Shown here piece by piece: positions 6,587 through 15,216 of a DNA stretch of 32,468 nt; position 1 is the stretch's first letter, and every line of letters begins with the position of its first letter. A program made the position numbers and the translations under genes. This DNA is from Eubacterium sp. Its GTDB lineage: Bacteria; Bacillota; Clostridia; Lachnospirales; Lachnospiraceae. The notes under the pieces were generated by a model. It had not been told where the DNA came from. It was given only the letters and a program-made list of their open reading frames with translations, and did not search any database. The stretch spans positions 1 to 32,468 of the forward strand of contig JAETSX010000046.1 of NCBI GenBank assembly GCA_021769425.1, given 5' to 3'.

Positions 6587-6625
6587 AATTACAAAATCGG
6601 CAAAAATAAGAAAACGAGGAATAAC

Positions 6626-7501
6626 ATGAAAATTTCAGAATTATTACAGACAAAAGAAGTAACCATAAGCTGCGAACTTTTTCCTCCAAAGAAAGGTTCC
6701 GAACTGGAGAAATCCCACGAAATTGTAAAAGAAATGGCCAAAGTAAAACCATCTTTTATAAGTGTTACCTACGGCGCCAGCGGCGGCATCAGCGAACACA
6801 CTGTTGATTTGGCAAATGAAGTGCAGAACGTCAACGGGGTGCTGGCCCTGGCTCATCTCACCTGCGCTTCCTCCGGCAGGGACAAGATTCATGAAGTGTT
6901 AAAGGAACTGCAGGAACATCAGATTGAGAACATTCTGGCATTGCGGGGAGATATCCCGGAACATGTGGAATTTCCTCTTCCCAACCAGTACCATCATGCC
7001 AGCGAATTAATCGAAGAAATCAAAAATTTCGGTGATTTCTGCATTGGAGGAGCCTGTTATCCGGAAGGGCATCCAGAAGCGGAATCTTTGGAAGCAGATA
7101 TTGACAACCTGAAACGAAAGGTGGACGCAGGCTGTGAATTTTTAACCACGCAGATGTTTTTTGACAACAATATCCTCTACAATTTTCTGTACCGGACCCT
7201 GAAGCGGGGAATCAAAGTTCCTATTATTGCAGGAATTATGCCGGTCACCAATGTAAAACAGATCAAGAGGATTATCTCGCTGTCCGGAACCATTCTGCCT
7301 CAACGGTTCCGCGCCATCGTGGAGCGGTTTGCCGACCATCCGGCTGCGCTGAAACAGGCCGGCATTGCCTATGCCACCGATCAGATTATTGATTTAATTG
7401 CAAACGGCGTCAACCATGTGCATATTTATACCATGAACAAGCCGGACGTAGCAGGAGCGATTTTCCATAATCTTTCCGAAATATACAATCTGCCGGGATA
7501 A
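6626..7501 (+). CDS. metF: Methylenetetrahydrofolate reductase MetF
   Basis: The enzyme reduces 5,10-methylene-THF to 5-methyl-THF with FAD and supplies the methyl donor for methionine synthase. The 291 residues are the normal length. Visible family motifs are CELFPPKKGSELE at 16-28 with the catalytic glutamate E17, TYGASGG near 48-54, HLTC near 77, LRGD near 105, TQMFFDN, and PIIAGIMPV. The start has GAGGAA 7 bases upstream and a consensus promoter. It is followed by the MetH activation protein and metH, so the three genes form a methionine-synthesis unit. A role in acetogenic C1 metabolism is also possible in this group but has no support within the window. Confidence 0.95.
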   Translation: MKISELLQTKEVTISCELFPPKKGSELEKSHEIVKEMAKVKPSFISVTYGASGGISEHTVDLANEVQNVNGVLALAHLTCASSGRDKIHEVLKELQEHQIENILALRGDIPEHVEFPLPNQYHHASELIEEIKNFGDFCIGGACYPEGHPEAESLEADIDNLKRKVDAGCEFLTTQMFFDNNILYNFLYRTLKRGIKVPIIAGIMPVTNVKQIKRIISLSGTILPQRFRAIVERFADHPAALKQAGIAYATDQIIDLIANGVNHVHIYTMNKPDVAGAIFHNLSEIYNLPG

Positions 7502-7611
7502 CTTGCTTTTTGGCAGGTTCTGTTTCGGGATGCAACGGTCGACGGGAACATCAATAGTAAGGATGGCCCGCGGCCTGTCGCACGATTGGTTAAGTATGAT
7601 GGGAGTTTATT

Positions 7612-8331
7612 ATGAAAACAGACAGAAAAGAAACCCTGCGGTATTTAGGATACCGGGGTCAGAACATTGACAATCAGACCGAAAGGCTTTTAGAGGAAGT
7701 TTTTGCAGAACTGGAACGGGACAGTTCGCCCAAAAGCATTTACCGGAAATACCGCTGCCAGGCAGCCGAAGACGCCGTAATCCTGAAGCCTCTTCTGGAC
7801 GAAATTGCCTGGTTTTATTCTGCCGATCCCCAATCAGCAGGCCCTTCCCAATGGGAGGTGATTTTAAAAAGCAGAAATCTGGCCAAAAACCTCAGAGGAT
7901 GTGAGCAAGCCGTGCTTTTGGCTGCGACCATTGGGCGGGCAGCCGATTTGATGATTAAGAAATATTCCGTCACCAACCTCGCCAAGGCCGCCATTGTACA
8001 GGCGGCAGGAGCCGCTTATATTGAAAGCTATGTAGATGAAATCGAGGATCGGATCCGCACCAATGCCGACCGTCAGGGACTTTACCTCCGGCCCAGATTC
8101 AGTCCCGGATACGGGGATTTTTCTATTGATTATCAGAAAGATTTTTTTGATCTGTTAGAGTGCAGGCGGATTGGAATCACATTGACCGAAGGAAATCTGA
8201 TGATGCCCTCAAAATCCGTAACTGCCGTTATCGGCCTGACTTCCGGAAAACAGGAATCATGCTGGAAAAAAAGCTGCAGCCAATGTGAGAAAACGGACTG
8301 TGAATTTCGAAAAGAAGAGAGTGGAGAGTGA
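7612..8331 (+). CDS. Stand-alone methionine synthase activation-domain protein
   Basis: The protein is predicted to reactivate cob(II)alamin MetH by reductive methylation with S-adenosylmethionine. Most residues correspond to the MetH C-terminal activation domain: IESYVDEIEDRIR, then RPRFSPGYGDF at 160-170 (the SAM-binding R-x3-x-GY element), and MMPSKSVTAVIGL at 197-209. The N-terminal 60 residues are not recognised. The C-terminus has four cysteines (C217, C222, C225, C230; CX4CX2CX4C), which suggests metal or cluster binding. The stop overlaps the region of the metH start, so the two are coupled. MetH here lacks its own activation domain, which fits a split arrangement like that described for Thermotoga maritima. 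Confidence 0.88.
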   Translation: MKTDRKETLRYLGYRGQNIDNQTERLLEEVFAELERDSSPKSIYRKYRCQAAEDAVILKPLLDEIAWFYSADPQSAGPSQWEVILKSRNLAKNLRGCEQAVLLAATIGRAADLMIKKYSVTNLAKAAIVQAAGAAYIESYVDEIEDRIRTNADRQGLYLRPRFSPGYGDFSIDYQKDFFDLLECRRIGITLTEGNLMMPSKSVTAVIGLTSGKQESCWKKSCSQCEKTDCEFRKEESGE

Positions 8332-8336
8332 ACTGC

Positions 8337-10733
8337 ATGAATTTTTTAGACCGATTAAATACGGAATTACTATTTTTTGACGGAGCCATGGGAACCATGC
8401 TTCAGCAACAGGGCATTCAGCCAGGGGAATTGCCGGAAGTCTGGAATATGACAAAAGGAGAGGTAATCCTTAATATTCACAAAAGTTATCTGGAAGCCGG
8501 ATGCGATATCCTGAAATCCAATACCTTCGGCATCAATCCATTTAAAATGAAAAACTGCGGATACACCTGCGAAGAATTGACGGCAAAAGGAATACAGCTT
8601 GCAAAGCAGGCCATCGCCGAAGCTGGAAAAGAGGCATTCGTTGCCTTGGATATCGGTTCTTTGGGAAAACTGTTGGAGCCCTTAGGCGAACTGCCCTTTG
8701 AAGACGCCTGCAATGCTTTTGCTCCGGTCTGCACCGCCGGAGCAAAAGCCGGCGCAGACCTCTGCCTGATTGAAACCATGAATGACACCTATGAGATCAA
8801 AGCGGCTGTACTGGCGGCAAAAGAGCATACCAGCCTGCCGATTATTGTCACCATGGTATTCGATGAAAACGGAAAATTGCTGACAGGCGGGGATATGGAG
8901 GCTGCTGTGGCCCTGCTGGAAGGGCTGAGAGTGGACGCCATTGGCTTAAACTGCGGTTTCGGTCCGGATGTGATGAAGAAATTCCTTCCAAAGCTGCGGG
9001 AAATCAGTTCTCTTCCTATTGTAATAAATCCCAATGCAGGGCTTCCGGTGGTTGTGGACGGACAGACTTCTTATCTGGTAAAACCAGAAGAGTTTGCAGC
9101 TGTCATGAAGGAAATTGCAGCAGACGGAGCATCCATTTTGGGAGGTTGCTGCGGAACTACTCCCCAGCATATCCGTGCGCTGACAGAAGCATGCAGGGGA
9201 ATGAAGCCCCTTCAGGTAACAGAAAAGAACCGCTCTGTGGTTTCCTCCTACACCCATGCAGTGTTATTTGACAGCCATCCCAAAATTATCGGAGAGCGAA
9301 TTAACCCCACCGGAAAATCACGGTTTAAGCAGGCGCTGCGGGAAAACGATCTGGAATATATCTATAAGGAAGCCCTTATACAGCAGGACAAAGGAGCCCA
9401 TATCCTGGATGTAAATGTGGGACTCCCTGAAATCAACGAGGCGGAAATGATGGAGAAAGTGATTTCCGGGCTCCAGGGAATCACCGGACTGCCGCTGCAA
9501 ATTGATACTTCTGATATGACAGCCATGGAAACCGCCCTGCGGATTTACAATGGAAAACCTCTGATTAATTCTGTCAATGGCAAGCAGGAATCCATGGACG
9601 CCGTCTTTCCTTTGGCTGCAAAATACGGCGGCATGATTGTATGCCTGACTCTGGATGAAACCGGCATTCCGGATACGGTTCAGGGCCGCATTGAAATTGC
9701 AGAAAAAATCATAAGAGAAGCGGCAAAATACGGTATTTCCCAAAAAGATTTGCTGATTGACACCCTTACCATGACCATAAGCGCCGGACAGGAAAATGCA
9801 AAAATCACACTGGATGCCCTGCATTATGTGCGCCATACCTTAGGGGTACATACCACACTGGGAGTTTCCAATGTTTCCTTCGGCCTGCCCCAGCGGGAAA
9901 AAGTAAATACCGCTTTTTTCACCATTGCATTGTCGAAAGGGTTGAGCGCCGGAATTATCAATCCCAACAGCGCCGCCATGATGGACGCCTATTATGCCTG
10001 CTGTGCATTAAACGGAAGCGATGAGCAATGCGGCAGTTACATCCGTTATTTTTCCGCACAGCCTGCATTGTCTGCCGTCTCTGCCCCGGAAACTGCCGAA
10101 CTGACTCTGTTTGACTCGGTTGTAAAAGGGCTGGCGGAAAGCGCTGGAAAAGCTGCTGAAAAAGAACTTAAATCCAAGGAACCTCTGGCTGTGATTGATG
10201 AAGATTTGATTCCCGCTTTAGATCAGGTAGGGCAGGGATTTGAAAAGAAAACGATTTTCCTTCCCCAGCTTCTGATGAGTGCAGAAGCTGCAAAAGCCGG
10301 GTTTGAGGCCATTAAAGAACATTTAAAAGCAAAGGGAACCGTCTCCGAATCCAAAGGAACCATCGTTATCGCAACGGTAAAAGGCGACATTCACGATATC
10401 GGCAAAAACATTGTGAAAGTGCTGCTGGAAAACTACGGATTCCAGGTAATTGACCTGGGCAAAGACGTAGCGCCGGAACATGTGGTGGAAACGGCCAGAG
10501 AACATCAGGTGCGGCTGGTGGGCTTAAGTGCATTGATGACCACTACTGTAGCCAATATGGAACTTACCATCCGTATGCTGAACCAGGAGTTGCCGGCGTG
10601 CAAAGTCATGGTGGGAGGCGCAGTCCTGACCCAGACATATGCGGGTATGATAGGCGCAGATTTTTATTCCAAAGACGCCATGGGTTCTGTGCGGTATGCC
10701 AATGAGCTTTTTTCACAGCCCAATCCTTCATGA
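8337..10733 (+). CDS. metH: Cobalamin-dependent methionine synthase MetH, lacking the activation domain
   Basis: The enzyme transfers methyl from methyl-THF to homocysteine through cobalamin. Domain order is: homocysteine methyltransferase (1-290) with zinc ligands in GLNCGFG (C206) and GGCCGTTP (C271, C272); pterin-binding domain beginning IGERINPTG at 318; four-helix cap (about 620-675); and Rossmann B12-binding domain with DIHDIG and axial H686, GLSALMTTT and MVGGA. The protein ends after this domain at 798 residues, whereas classical MetH (about 1200) continues into an activation domain. That part is the gene just upstream. I prefer ATG 8337 (GGAG about 12 bases upstream) over the GTG at 8328, which overlaps the previous stop. 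Confidence 0.95.
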   Translation: MNFLDRLNTELLFFDGAMGTMLQQQGIQPGELPEVWNMTKGEVILNIHKSYLEAGCDILKSNTFGINPFKMKNCGYTCEELTAKGIQLAKQAIAEAGKEAFVALDIGSLGKLLEPLGELPFEDACNAFAPVCTAGAKAGADLCLIETMNDTYEIKAAVLAAKEHTSLPIIVTMVFDENGKLLTGGDMEAAVALLEGLRVDAIGLNCGFGPDVMKKFLPKLREISSLPIVINPNAGLPVVVDGQTSYLVKPEEFAAVMKEIAADGASILGGCCGTTPQHIRALTEACRGMKPLQVTEKNRSVVSSYTHAVLFDSHPKIIGERINPTGKSRFKQALRENDLEYIYKEALIQQDKGAHILDVNVGLPEINEAEMMEKVISGLQGITGLPLQIDTSDMTAMETALRIYNGKPLINSVNGKQESMDAVFPLAAKYGGMIVCLTLDETGIPDTVQGRIEIAEKIIREAAKYGISQKDLLIDTLTMTISAGQENAKITLDALHYVRHTLGVHTTLGVSNVSFGLPQREKVNTAFFTIALSKGLSAGIINPNSAAMMDAYYACCALNGSDEQCGSYIRYFSAQPALSAVSAPETAELTLFDSVVKGLAESAGKAAEKELKSKEPLAVIDEDLIPALDQVGQGFEKKTIFLPQLLMSAEAAKAGFEAIKEHLKAKGTVSESKGTIVIATVKGDIHDIGKNIVKVLLENYGFQVIDLGKDVAPEHVVETAREHQVRLVGLSALMTTTVANMELTIRMLNQELPACKVMVGGAVLTQTYAGMIGADFYSKDAMGSVRYANELFSQPNPS

Positions 10734-10878
10734 GTGAGGGGATGGGAACTGATGTGGGCTTATTTTACAATCCAACACGGTACAAATATTTTCATCTAAA
10801 GTTTTTCCTACAACCATACTTAAGAACTCTCCACCCCTTTCTGAATATATTAGTAAAAAAGAAAGGAGTTGGAATGTT

Positions 10879-11790
10879 TTGAATTTTCATGAATTATTTT
10901 GGGGAATCCTTGCAATTCTTGCCGTATTGGCAGTAATCTTGTTCTGCTGCAGGGCTCATCAGCGCAGGAGAGCCAAATGCCTGGTCAAACAGAAATGTGA
11001 GCAGGAAAAATACCGAGAAATCAACCAGGCTCTGGAACCTTTCGGATTTGCCTACAGCCTGTCCAAAGACATTTTCTATTCTTTGGAAAACGCATGGCAG
11101 AGGAACTTCGGCTATGGAAAAATATATGATGAGATGGCCCCGACGATGAATATGATTATTGACTGCGAACCCATCTATTTTGAATATGGGGGCAAACGCC
11201 GGATGATTGAATTCTGGAAAGGGCAGTATGGAATTACCACCGGCGCCGAAGTAGGAATTTATATAGAAAAAGAAAGAGGCAGACAGCAGAATCCGGAAGA
11301 TGTTTTTTATGACTGCGTATCTGAAGAAGATCAGCTTCCCATTCACATGAAACTGTACAAAAACGGCAAACTGCTGTTCCAGAGAATCGAAAGCCACTGG
11401 TGGCTGACAGGCTTTGTGCTGGGAAAATTTTCCTATCCGGGAGAACTGATCCTGGAAGCCTCCATTACCTTTGAAGACAGAAAAATGATGGAGGAATTCA
11501 TCAAAGGCTGCTACCGGGCAGGATATCAGCCGGATGATCTGCGGATTTTCCGCAATCAGGTATCCCTGCGCATCTATCAGCCCAAACATCCTCAGACTTC
11601 CCTTTATGGGAAAATATTCCGGAAATTTATCCAGTGGCAGAACCGCCATAATTGCAAATTATATCATAGGATCACAAAAGACTTCCCCCGAACCATAGAC
11701 AAATTATATTATCTGATGCTGGCATACCCCAGAATTTTTGCCGTCATCACCAAAACCGGACGAATCGCCTGGGAGAAAAAGCGGAAATGA
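10879..11790 (+). CDS. DUF4474-type membrane-anchored protein (303 aa)
   Basis: One N-terminal membrane helix (about residues 7-25, LFWGILAILAVLAVILFCC) is followed by basic residues and then a large soluble part. The part with FGFAYSLSKDIFYSLENAWQ, FEYGGKRRMIEFWKGQYGIT and GAEVGIYI matches my memory of DUF4474. Later WWLTGFVLGKFS and ITFEDRKMMEEF are also characteristic. The function is unknown. The start appears to be TTG at 10879, with AAAGGAG 11 bases upstream; the nearby ATG at 10874 meets a stop at once. It ends in an ATGA overlap with the metallophosphoesterase gene, so the two are co-translated. Confidence 0.7.
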   Translation: MNFHELFWGILAILAVLAVILFCCRAHQRRRAKCLVKQKCEQEKYREINQALEPFGFAYSLSKDIFYSLENAWQRNFGYGKIYDEMAPTMNMIIDCEPIYFEYGGKRRMIEFWKGQYGITTGAEVGIYIEKERGRQQNPEDVFYDCVSEEDQLPIHMKLYKNGKLLFQRIESHWWLTGFVLGKFSYPGELILEASITFEDRKMMEEFIKGCYRAGYQPDDLRIFRNQVSLRIYQPKHPQTSLYGKIFRKFIQWQNRHNCKLYHRITKDFPRTIDKLYYLMLAYPRIFAVITKTGRIAWEKKRK

Positions 11791-12698
11791 ACCGCACCGA
11801 AAAAAAACTGAATCAGGCTTACGAAAATGCGCTCTGCATTCCCATCCACATGGGAAGCCGCATTGTGCTGATGAGCGACTGCCACCGGGGAATCGGCAAC
11901 TGGGGCGATAATTTTCAGTCAAACCAAAATCTGTTTTTTGCTGCGCTGCAGTACTATAACCGGAGAAATTTTACCTATATTGAACTGGGGGACGGCGATG
12001 AACTGTGGGAAAACCGGAACCTGCAGGAAATTGTGCGGATACACAGCAATCAATTCTGGATCATGGGAGAATTCTACAAGAATCAGCGGTTCTATATGTT
12101 ATACGGCAACCACGATCGGAAAAAGCAGAAGCAAACATACTTTCAGACAAAATGCCAATCCTATTACTGTGCCGCCGAGGACAGTGAAAAAAGTCTTTTT
12201 CCGGATATGAAAGTATATGAAGCCATCCGGCTGATAGAAACCTGCAGCAAAACAGAAATTTTTCTGGTGCACGGACATCAGGGGGATCTCTGGAATGACA
12301 CGCTCTGGAAATTCACCCGTTTTCTGGTGAGATATCTCTGGCGTCCTCTGGAACTGGCCGGATGCAATGATCCCACCAGTGCAGCCAAGAATTACCGGAA
12401 GAAGGAAAAGACAGAAAAGCGGCTGGCAGAATGGGCGAGCAAATATCAAAGGCTCCTGGTGGCCGGACACACCCACAGACCGGTATTTCCAAAACCTGGG
12501 GAAGGTTATTACTTTAATGACGGAAGCTGCGTCCATCCCCGATGCATTACCGCCCTGGAACTGGAGCGGGGAACCATTTCCCTGGTGAAATGGAGCGCGA
12601 AAGTACGGGAAGATAACGTGGTCTATATCGGCAGGGACTTGCTGGAAGGTCCGGAACCTCTCCTGGAATATGGAAAATCGGGGGCTGTCTGGAAATAA
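11787..12698 (+). CDS. Calcineurin-like metallophosphoesterase (303 aa)
   Basis: The five metal-binding signatures are present in order: DCHRG at 31-35 (D31, H33), GDGDELWEN at 68-76, GNHD at 107-110, HGHQGD at 162-167 and GHTH at 227-230. The arrangement resembles UDP-diacylglucosamine hydrolase-like phosphoesterases more than DNA nucleases, but the organism group lacks lipid A, so the substrate is unknown. No signal peptide or membrane helix is seen. The start overlaps the stop of the DUF4474 gene (ATGA), which suggests the two proteins work together, perhaps at the membrane. Confidence 0.85.
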   Translation: MNRTEKKLNQAYENALCIPIHMGSRIVLMSDCHRGIGNWGDNFQSNQNLFFAALQYYNRRNFTYIELGDGDELWENRNLQEIVRIHSNQFWIMGEFYKNQRFYMLYGNHDRKKQKQTYFQTKCQSYYCAAEDSEKSLFPDMKVYEAIRLIETCSKTEIFLVHGHQGDLWNDTLWKFTRFLVRYLWRPLELAGCNDPTSAAKNYRKKEKTEKRLAEWASKYQRLLVAGHTHRPVFPKPGEGYYFNDGSCVHPRCITALELERGTISLVKWSAKVREDNVVYIGRDLLEGPEPLLEYGKSGAVWK

Positions 12699-12717
12699 CC
12701 GGTTTCCCCGCAGAATT

Positions 12718-12873
12718 ACTATTACTCCGGCGGTTATACCCGTGAGCGAAATCATTTGCCAGAAGATCGTTCATAGCTTTGAGGAAAAAAGCAAATGATT
12801 TGGCAAATAAGTATGCTCATGAGTATAAATATCGCAGCAGAGATGCTGTGATATTAACCGCCGGAGTAATAGT
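12718..12873. repeat. Palindromic intergenic repeat, copy 2 (MITE-like)
   Basis: The ends are inverted: ACTATTACTCCGGCGGTTA from 12718 and its complement ending at 12873. They share the terminal motif of copy 1 at 1616-1800. Inside, AAATCATTTGC (near 12749-12759) pairs with GCAAATGATTT (near 12790-12801). A nested hairpin, AATATCGCAGCA/TGCTGTGATATT, lies at about 12827-12854. The whole unit can fold into a long branched hairpin. It sits just after the metallophosphoesterase stop and may affect 3' processing. No coding potential is seen. Confidence 0.75.
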
Positions 12874-12972
12874 ATGCTGTGACACTTTTCACATCGCATA
12901 TATTGTGAGAAACTTTCGGAGTAATAGTATGCTGTGACACTTTTCACATCGCATATATTGTGGGAAATTTTG
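12863..12972. repeat. 55-bp tandem direct duplication
   Basis: Two nearly identical 55-bp units lie head to tail at 12863-12917 and 12918-12972, differing at a few positions near their ends. Each begins GGAGTAATAGTATGCTGTGA; the first nine bases are the end of the palindromic repeat. The duplication therefore includes the repeat terminus. Each unit contains a small palindrome, GTGACACTTTTCAC. Confidence 0.85.
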
Positions 12973-13163
12973 TTTTCCGGAGTTTCCCCAATCTTTATAC
13001 CTCTTTTGAAATTTCGCTCTGCATAAAATTCGCTGCGCTTTCACCGTCTAAGTAATAAGAAAAAATTAAGAATTAAAAGAAGAAATATGAAACATAATTA
13101 TGATAATCTTAAGCTATCACAAAGACAGCATATTCAGGGAAACCGGAAAGACAGGTGTTTGAT
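12973..13163. other. AT-rich intergenic stretch without a gene
   Basis: Between the tandem duplication and the sigma-factor remnant I find no open frame with a ribosome site, no hairpin of note and no consensus promoter. The last 60 bases are very AT-rich. Confidence 0.5.
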
Positions 13164-13787
13164 ATGAAAATATGCAAAGAAAATTATGTCTCACAACTAA
13201 GGCTTCATAACGGAAAAGCGCTGGAGTTTTTCGTTATGGAACAGGGAGAACGTCTAATCTCTATTATCAGAAAACATTTATTTACCCTGCCCCATCTGCA
13301 GCAGGAATGTCTTCTGGATACCATCAGATCCATTTGGAATCATATTGACAGCTTTCATTATAAAAATGAATTTGATAACTGGATTGGAACTGTTGCCCGA
13401 TACCGCTGCCTGAAATTTTTACAAACCCATCAGAAAGAGGCCACCATCGCCTGGCTGATTGAAAAGGAAATCGCAGAAGAGAAGGAAGTGATGGTGAGCT
13501 GCCTGAATCCCAAAGAACAGGAATTGTTTTACCGCTTTTATGTGGGAGAAACTTTTGTAACAGCCAATCAGAAGGGCTCTGATATCGTTTACCATAATAT
13601 GTATGATTTGCTGAACCGGATTGACACCGATATCTTTGAATATGAGAGAGAGCAGCTGGCTGCGGAAGAAAAAGAGGAGCTTTGCCGTCAGCTGCAGTCT
13701 CTTCTGAAAGAGAAAAAGCGCAGATTTTCTTTGAAAAAATATTTTGGAGCTTATTTTCACAAGGTGGCTTTTATGGCGGTTCTTTGA
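13164..13787 (+). pseudogene. ECF sigma factor fused by deletion to anti-sigma N-terminus
   Basis: Residues 1-85 look like region 2 of an ECF sigma factor: ENYVSQLRLHNGKALEFFV, IIRKHLFTLPHLQQECLLD, then IRSIWNHIDSF, FDNWIGTVARYRCLKFLQ. Around residues 115-130 (NPKEQELFYRFYVGET) region 4 begins but its helix-turn-helix is missing. From MYDLLNRIDTDIFEYEREQL onward the sequence resembles the cytoplasmic N-terminus of a DUF4179-type anti-sigma factor, which stops just where its membrane helix should start (HKVAFMAVL). I infer a deletion joining the two adjacent genes. I chose the ATG at 13164 (AGGTG 6 bases upstream) over the GTG at 13155. A functional sigma factor is unlikely. Confidence 0.55.
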
Positions 13788-13813
13788 AAAAAGATTCCTT
13801 CCTTTCTCCTCTG

Positions 13814-15001
13814 TCAGGCCGCAGCAGTTTTCTTCTTATCTTTGAATGCAGCCTTTAAGAGAATGGGGGTGATTACCGTGGTAATTACTACGGTTACCAC
13901 AATAGGCGCATACAGTTTATCGCTAATCAGCCCCAGCGCTTCCCCTTTGTTTGCCACAATCAGCGCAACCTCTCCTCGGGAAATCATTCCGATTCCAATC
14001 TGAAAAGATTCTTTGGAGGTATACCCCATGACTTTTGCGCCCAGGCCGCAGCCCAGGATCTTGGTAACAATAGCCACTGCCAGAAGCAGCAGGGTAAATG
14101 TTACCAAACTCCCGGACATGGAGCTTAATTCCACCTTCAAGCCGATGCTTGCAAAAAATACCGGCGCCACCAACAGATACGATACGGTATCAAATTCCCG
14201 ATAAATTACTTCACGCTTGGCGCTGTGGCTTAACACAAGCCCCGCCACATAAGCGCCGGTAATGTCTGCCACGCCAAAGAAATGCTCCGCACAAAAGGAC
14301 ATGATAAGACAGAAGGCAAATGTCATAATTACATGACGCCGGTTGGGCCTTGGATCCAGGGCAACCCATTTCTGGATGATATAGAAAAATACAATTCCAA
14401 ACACAATGGCAAAGGCAAAAAAACCCACAATTTTCAGCAGCACGAGGACGATATTAGTGCTGGGATCCGCCATACTGGTAATGACAGTAAGGGCAACTAT
14501 CCCCAGGATATCATCAATAATTGCCGCGCCCAGAATGGCTGTTCCCGCCTTGGTGGAAACCTTTCCCATTTCTTTTAAAGTCTCTACGGTAATGCTGACA
14601 GAAGTAGCTGTTAAGATAATACCGATAAATATATTCTGCATCAATTCGCTGGCTGACAGATCCGAGGAAGCCACATGACATATCATTGCAACGCCAAAAC
14701 CGCCGGCCAACGGAACCAACACGCCAAATAGAGCGATTATAAAGGACGCCAGACCGGAACGCTTCAATTCTTCCGTATCTGTTTCCAGTCCTGCCATGAA
14801 CATTAAAACAATGACGCCAATTTCCGATACCTGATTCAAAAACGTACTGCTGTGCAGCAGATTCAGACAGGCAGGCCCCAGAATCAATCCGGCAATCAAC
14901 GCTCCCACTACCTGAGGCATATGAGCTTTTCTTGTCACAAGTCCCAGTAATTTTGTGCTCATAAGAATGACCGCTAAATATAACAGGTAATTATAGTTCA
15001 T
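13814..15001 (-). CDS. Cation/proton antiporter, CPA2 (KefB/NapA-like) family
   Basis: This polytopic membrane protein of 395 residues has about 12 hydrophobic segments, with the family's start (MPQVVGALIAGLILGP), the TATSVSITVETLKE segment in the discontinuous helix and the ion-binding double aspartate in AAIIDDILG (D163, D164). The Asp pair is typical of electrogenic Na+(K+)/H+ exchangers. It lacks the C-terminal TrkA-N regulatory domain of KefB/KefC. GGAGG lies 9 bases upstream of the start, and a promoter is present at 15038-15066. The gene converges on the sigma remnant with only 26 bases between them. Whether it moves Na+ or K+ cannot be told. Confidence 0.88.
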   Translation of the reverse strand: MNYNYLLYLAVILMSTKLLGLVTRKAHMPQVVGALIAGLILGPACLNLLHSSTFLNQVSEIGVIVLMFMAGLETDTEELKRSGLASFIIALFGVLVPLAGGFGVAMICHVASSDLSASELMQNIFIGIILTATSVSITVETLKEMGKVSTKAGTAILGAAIIDDILGIVALTVITSMADPSTNIVLVLLKIVGFFAFAIVFGIVFFYIIQKWVALDPRPNRRHVIMTFAFCLIMSFCAEHFFGVADITGAYVAGLVLSHSAKREVIYREFDTVSYLLVAPVFFASIGLKVELSSMSGSLVTFTLLLLAVAIVTKILGCGLGAKVMGYTSKESFQIGIGMISRGEVALIVANKGEALGLISDKLYAPIVVTVVITTVITPILLKAAFKDKKKTAAA

Positions 15002-15037
15002 AATATTTCCTCCATCCCGCTAAATTAATTCTTAGGC

Positions 15038-15066
15038 ATTATACATCTGTATCCCGAAAAAAACAA
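15038..15066 (-). promoter_or_regulatory. Promoter of the cation/proton antiporter
   Basis: On the minus strand TTGTTT (15066-15061) and TATAAT (15043-15038) are spaced by 17 bases. The leader to the start codon is about 30 bases. Confidence 0.6.
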
Positions 15067-15143
15067 GTTGAAAAATTGCCAATAAAAAACAAAATCTAAC
15101 CTGGTTTTGGTAAAAATTATACGATCTTTTAAATAAGAAAGAA

Positions 15144-15172
15144 TTGCTTTTTCAAAGAAAATCTACTATGAT
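15144..15172 (+). promoter_or_regulatory. Promoter of the asparaginase gene
   Basis: TTGCTT (15144-15149) and TATGAT (15167-15172) are spaced by 17 bases, about 38 bases before the ribosome site. It is divergent from the antiporter promoter. Confidence 0.55.
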
Positions 15173-15216
15173 AGAATCACTGTACTGATATAAAACATAC
15201 AGAAAGGAAACAGAAC

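Noticed and set aside
6485-6625. SAM or cobalamin riboswitch before metF
   Set aside because: The predicted leader is only about 33 bases and shows no conserved riboswitch elements.
10894-11649. 251-codon minus-strand frame
   Set aside because: It is antisense to the DUF4474 gene, has no start signals and no recognisable family.
12099-12755. 218-codon minus-strand frame
   Set aside because: It is antisense to the metallophosphoesterase gene, whose metal-binding motifs are clear.
12863-12972. CRISPR array
   Set aside because: There are only two directly abutting 55-bp units without spacers, so this is a tandem duplication.
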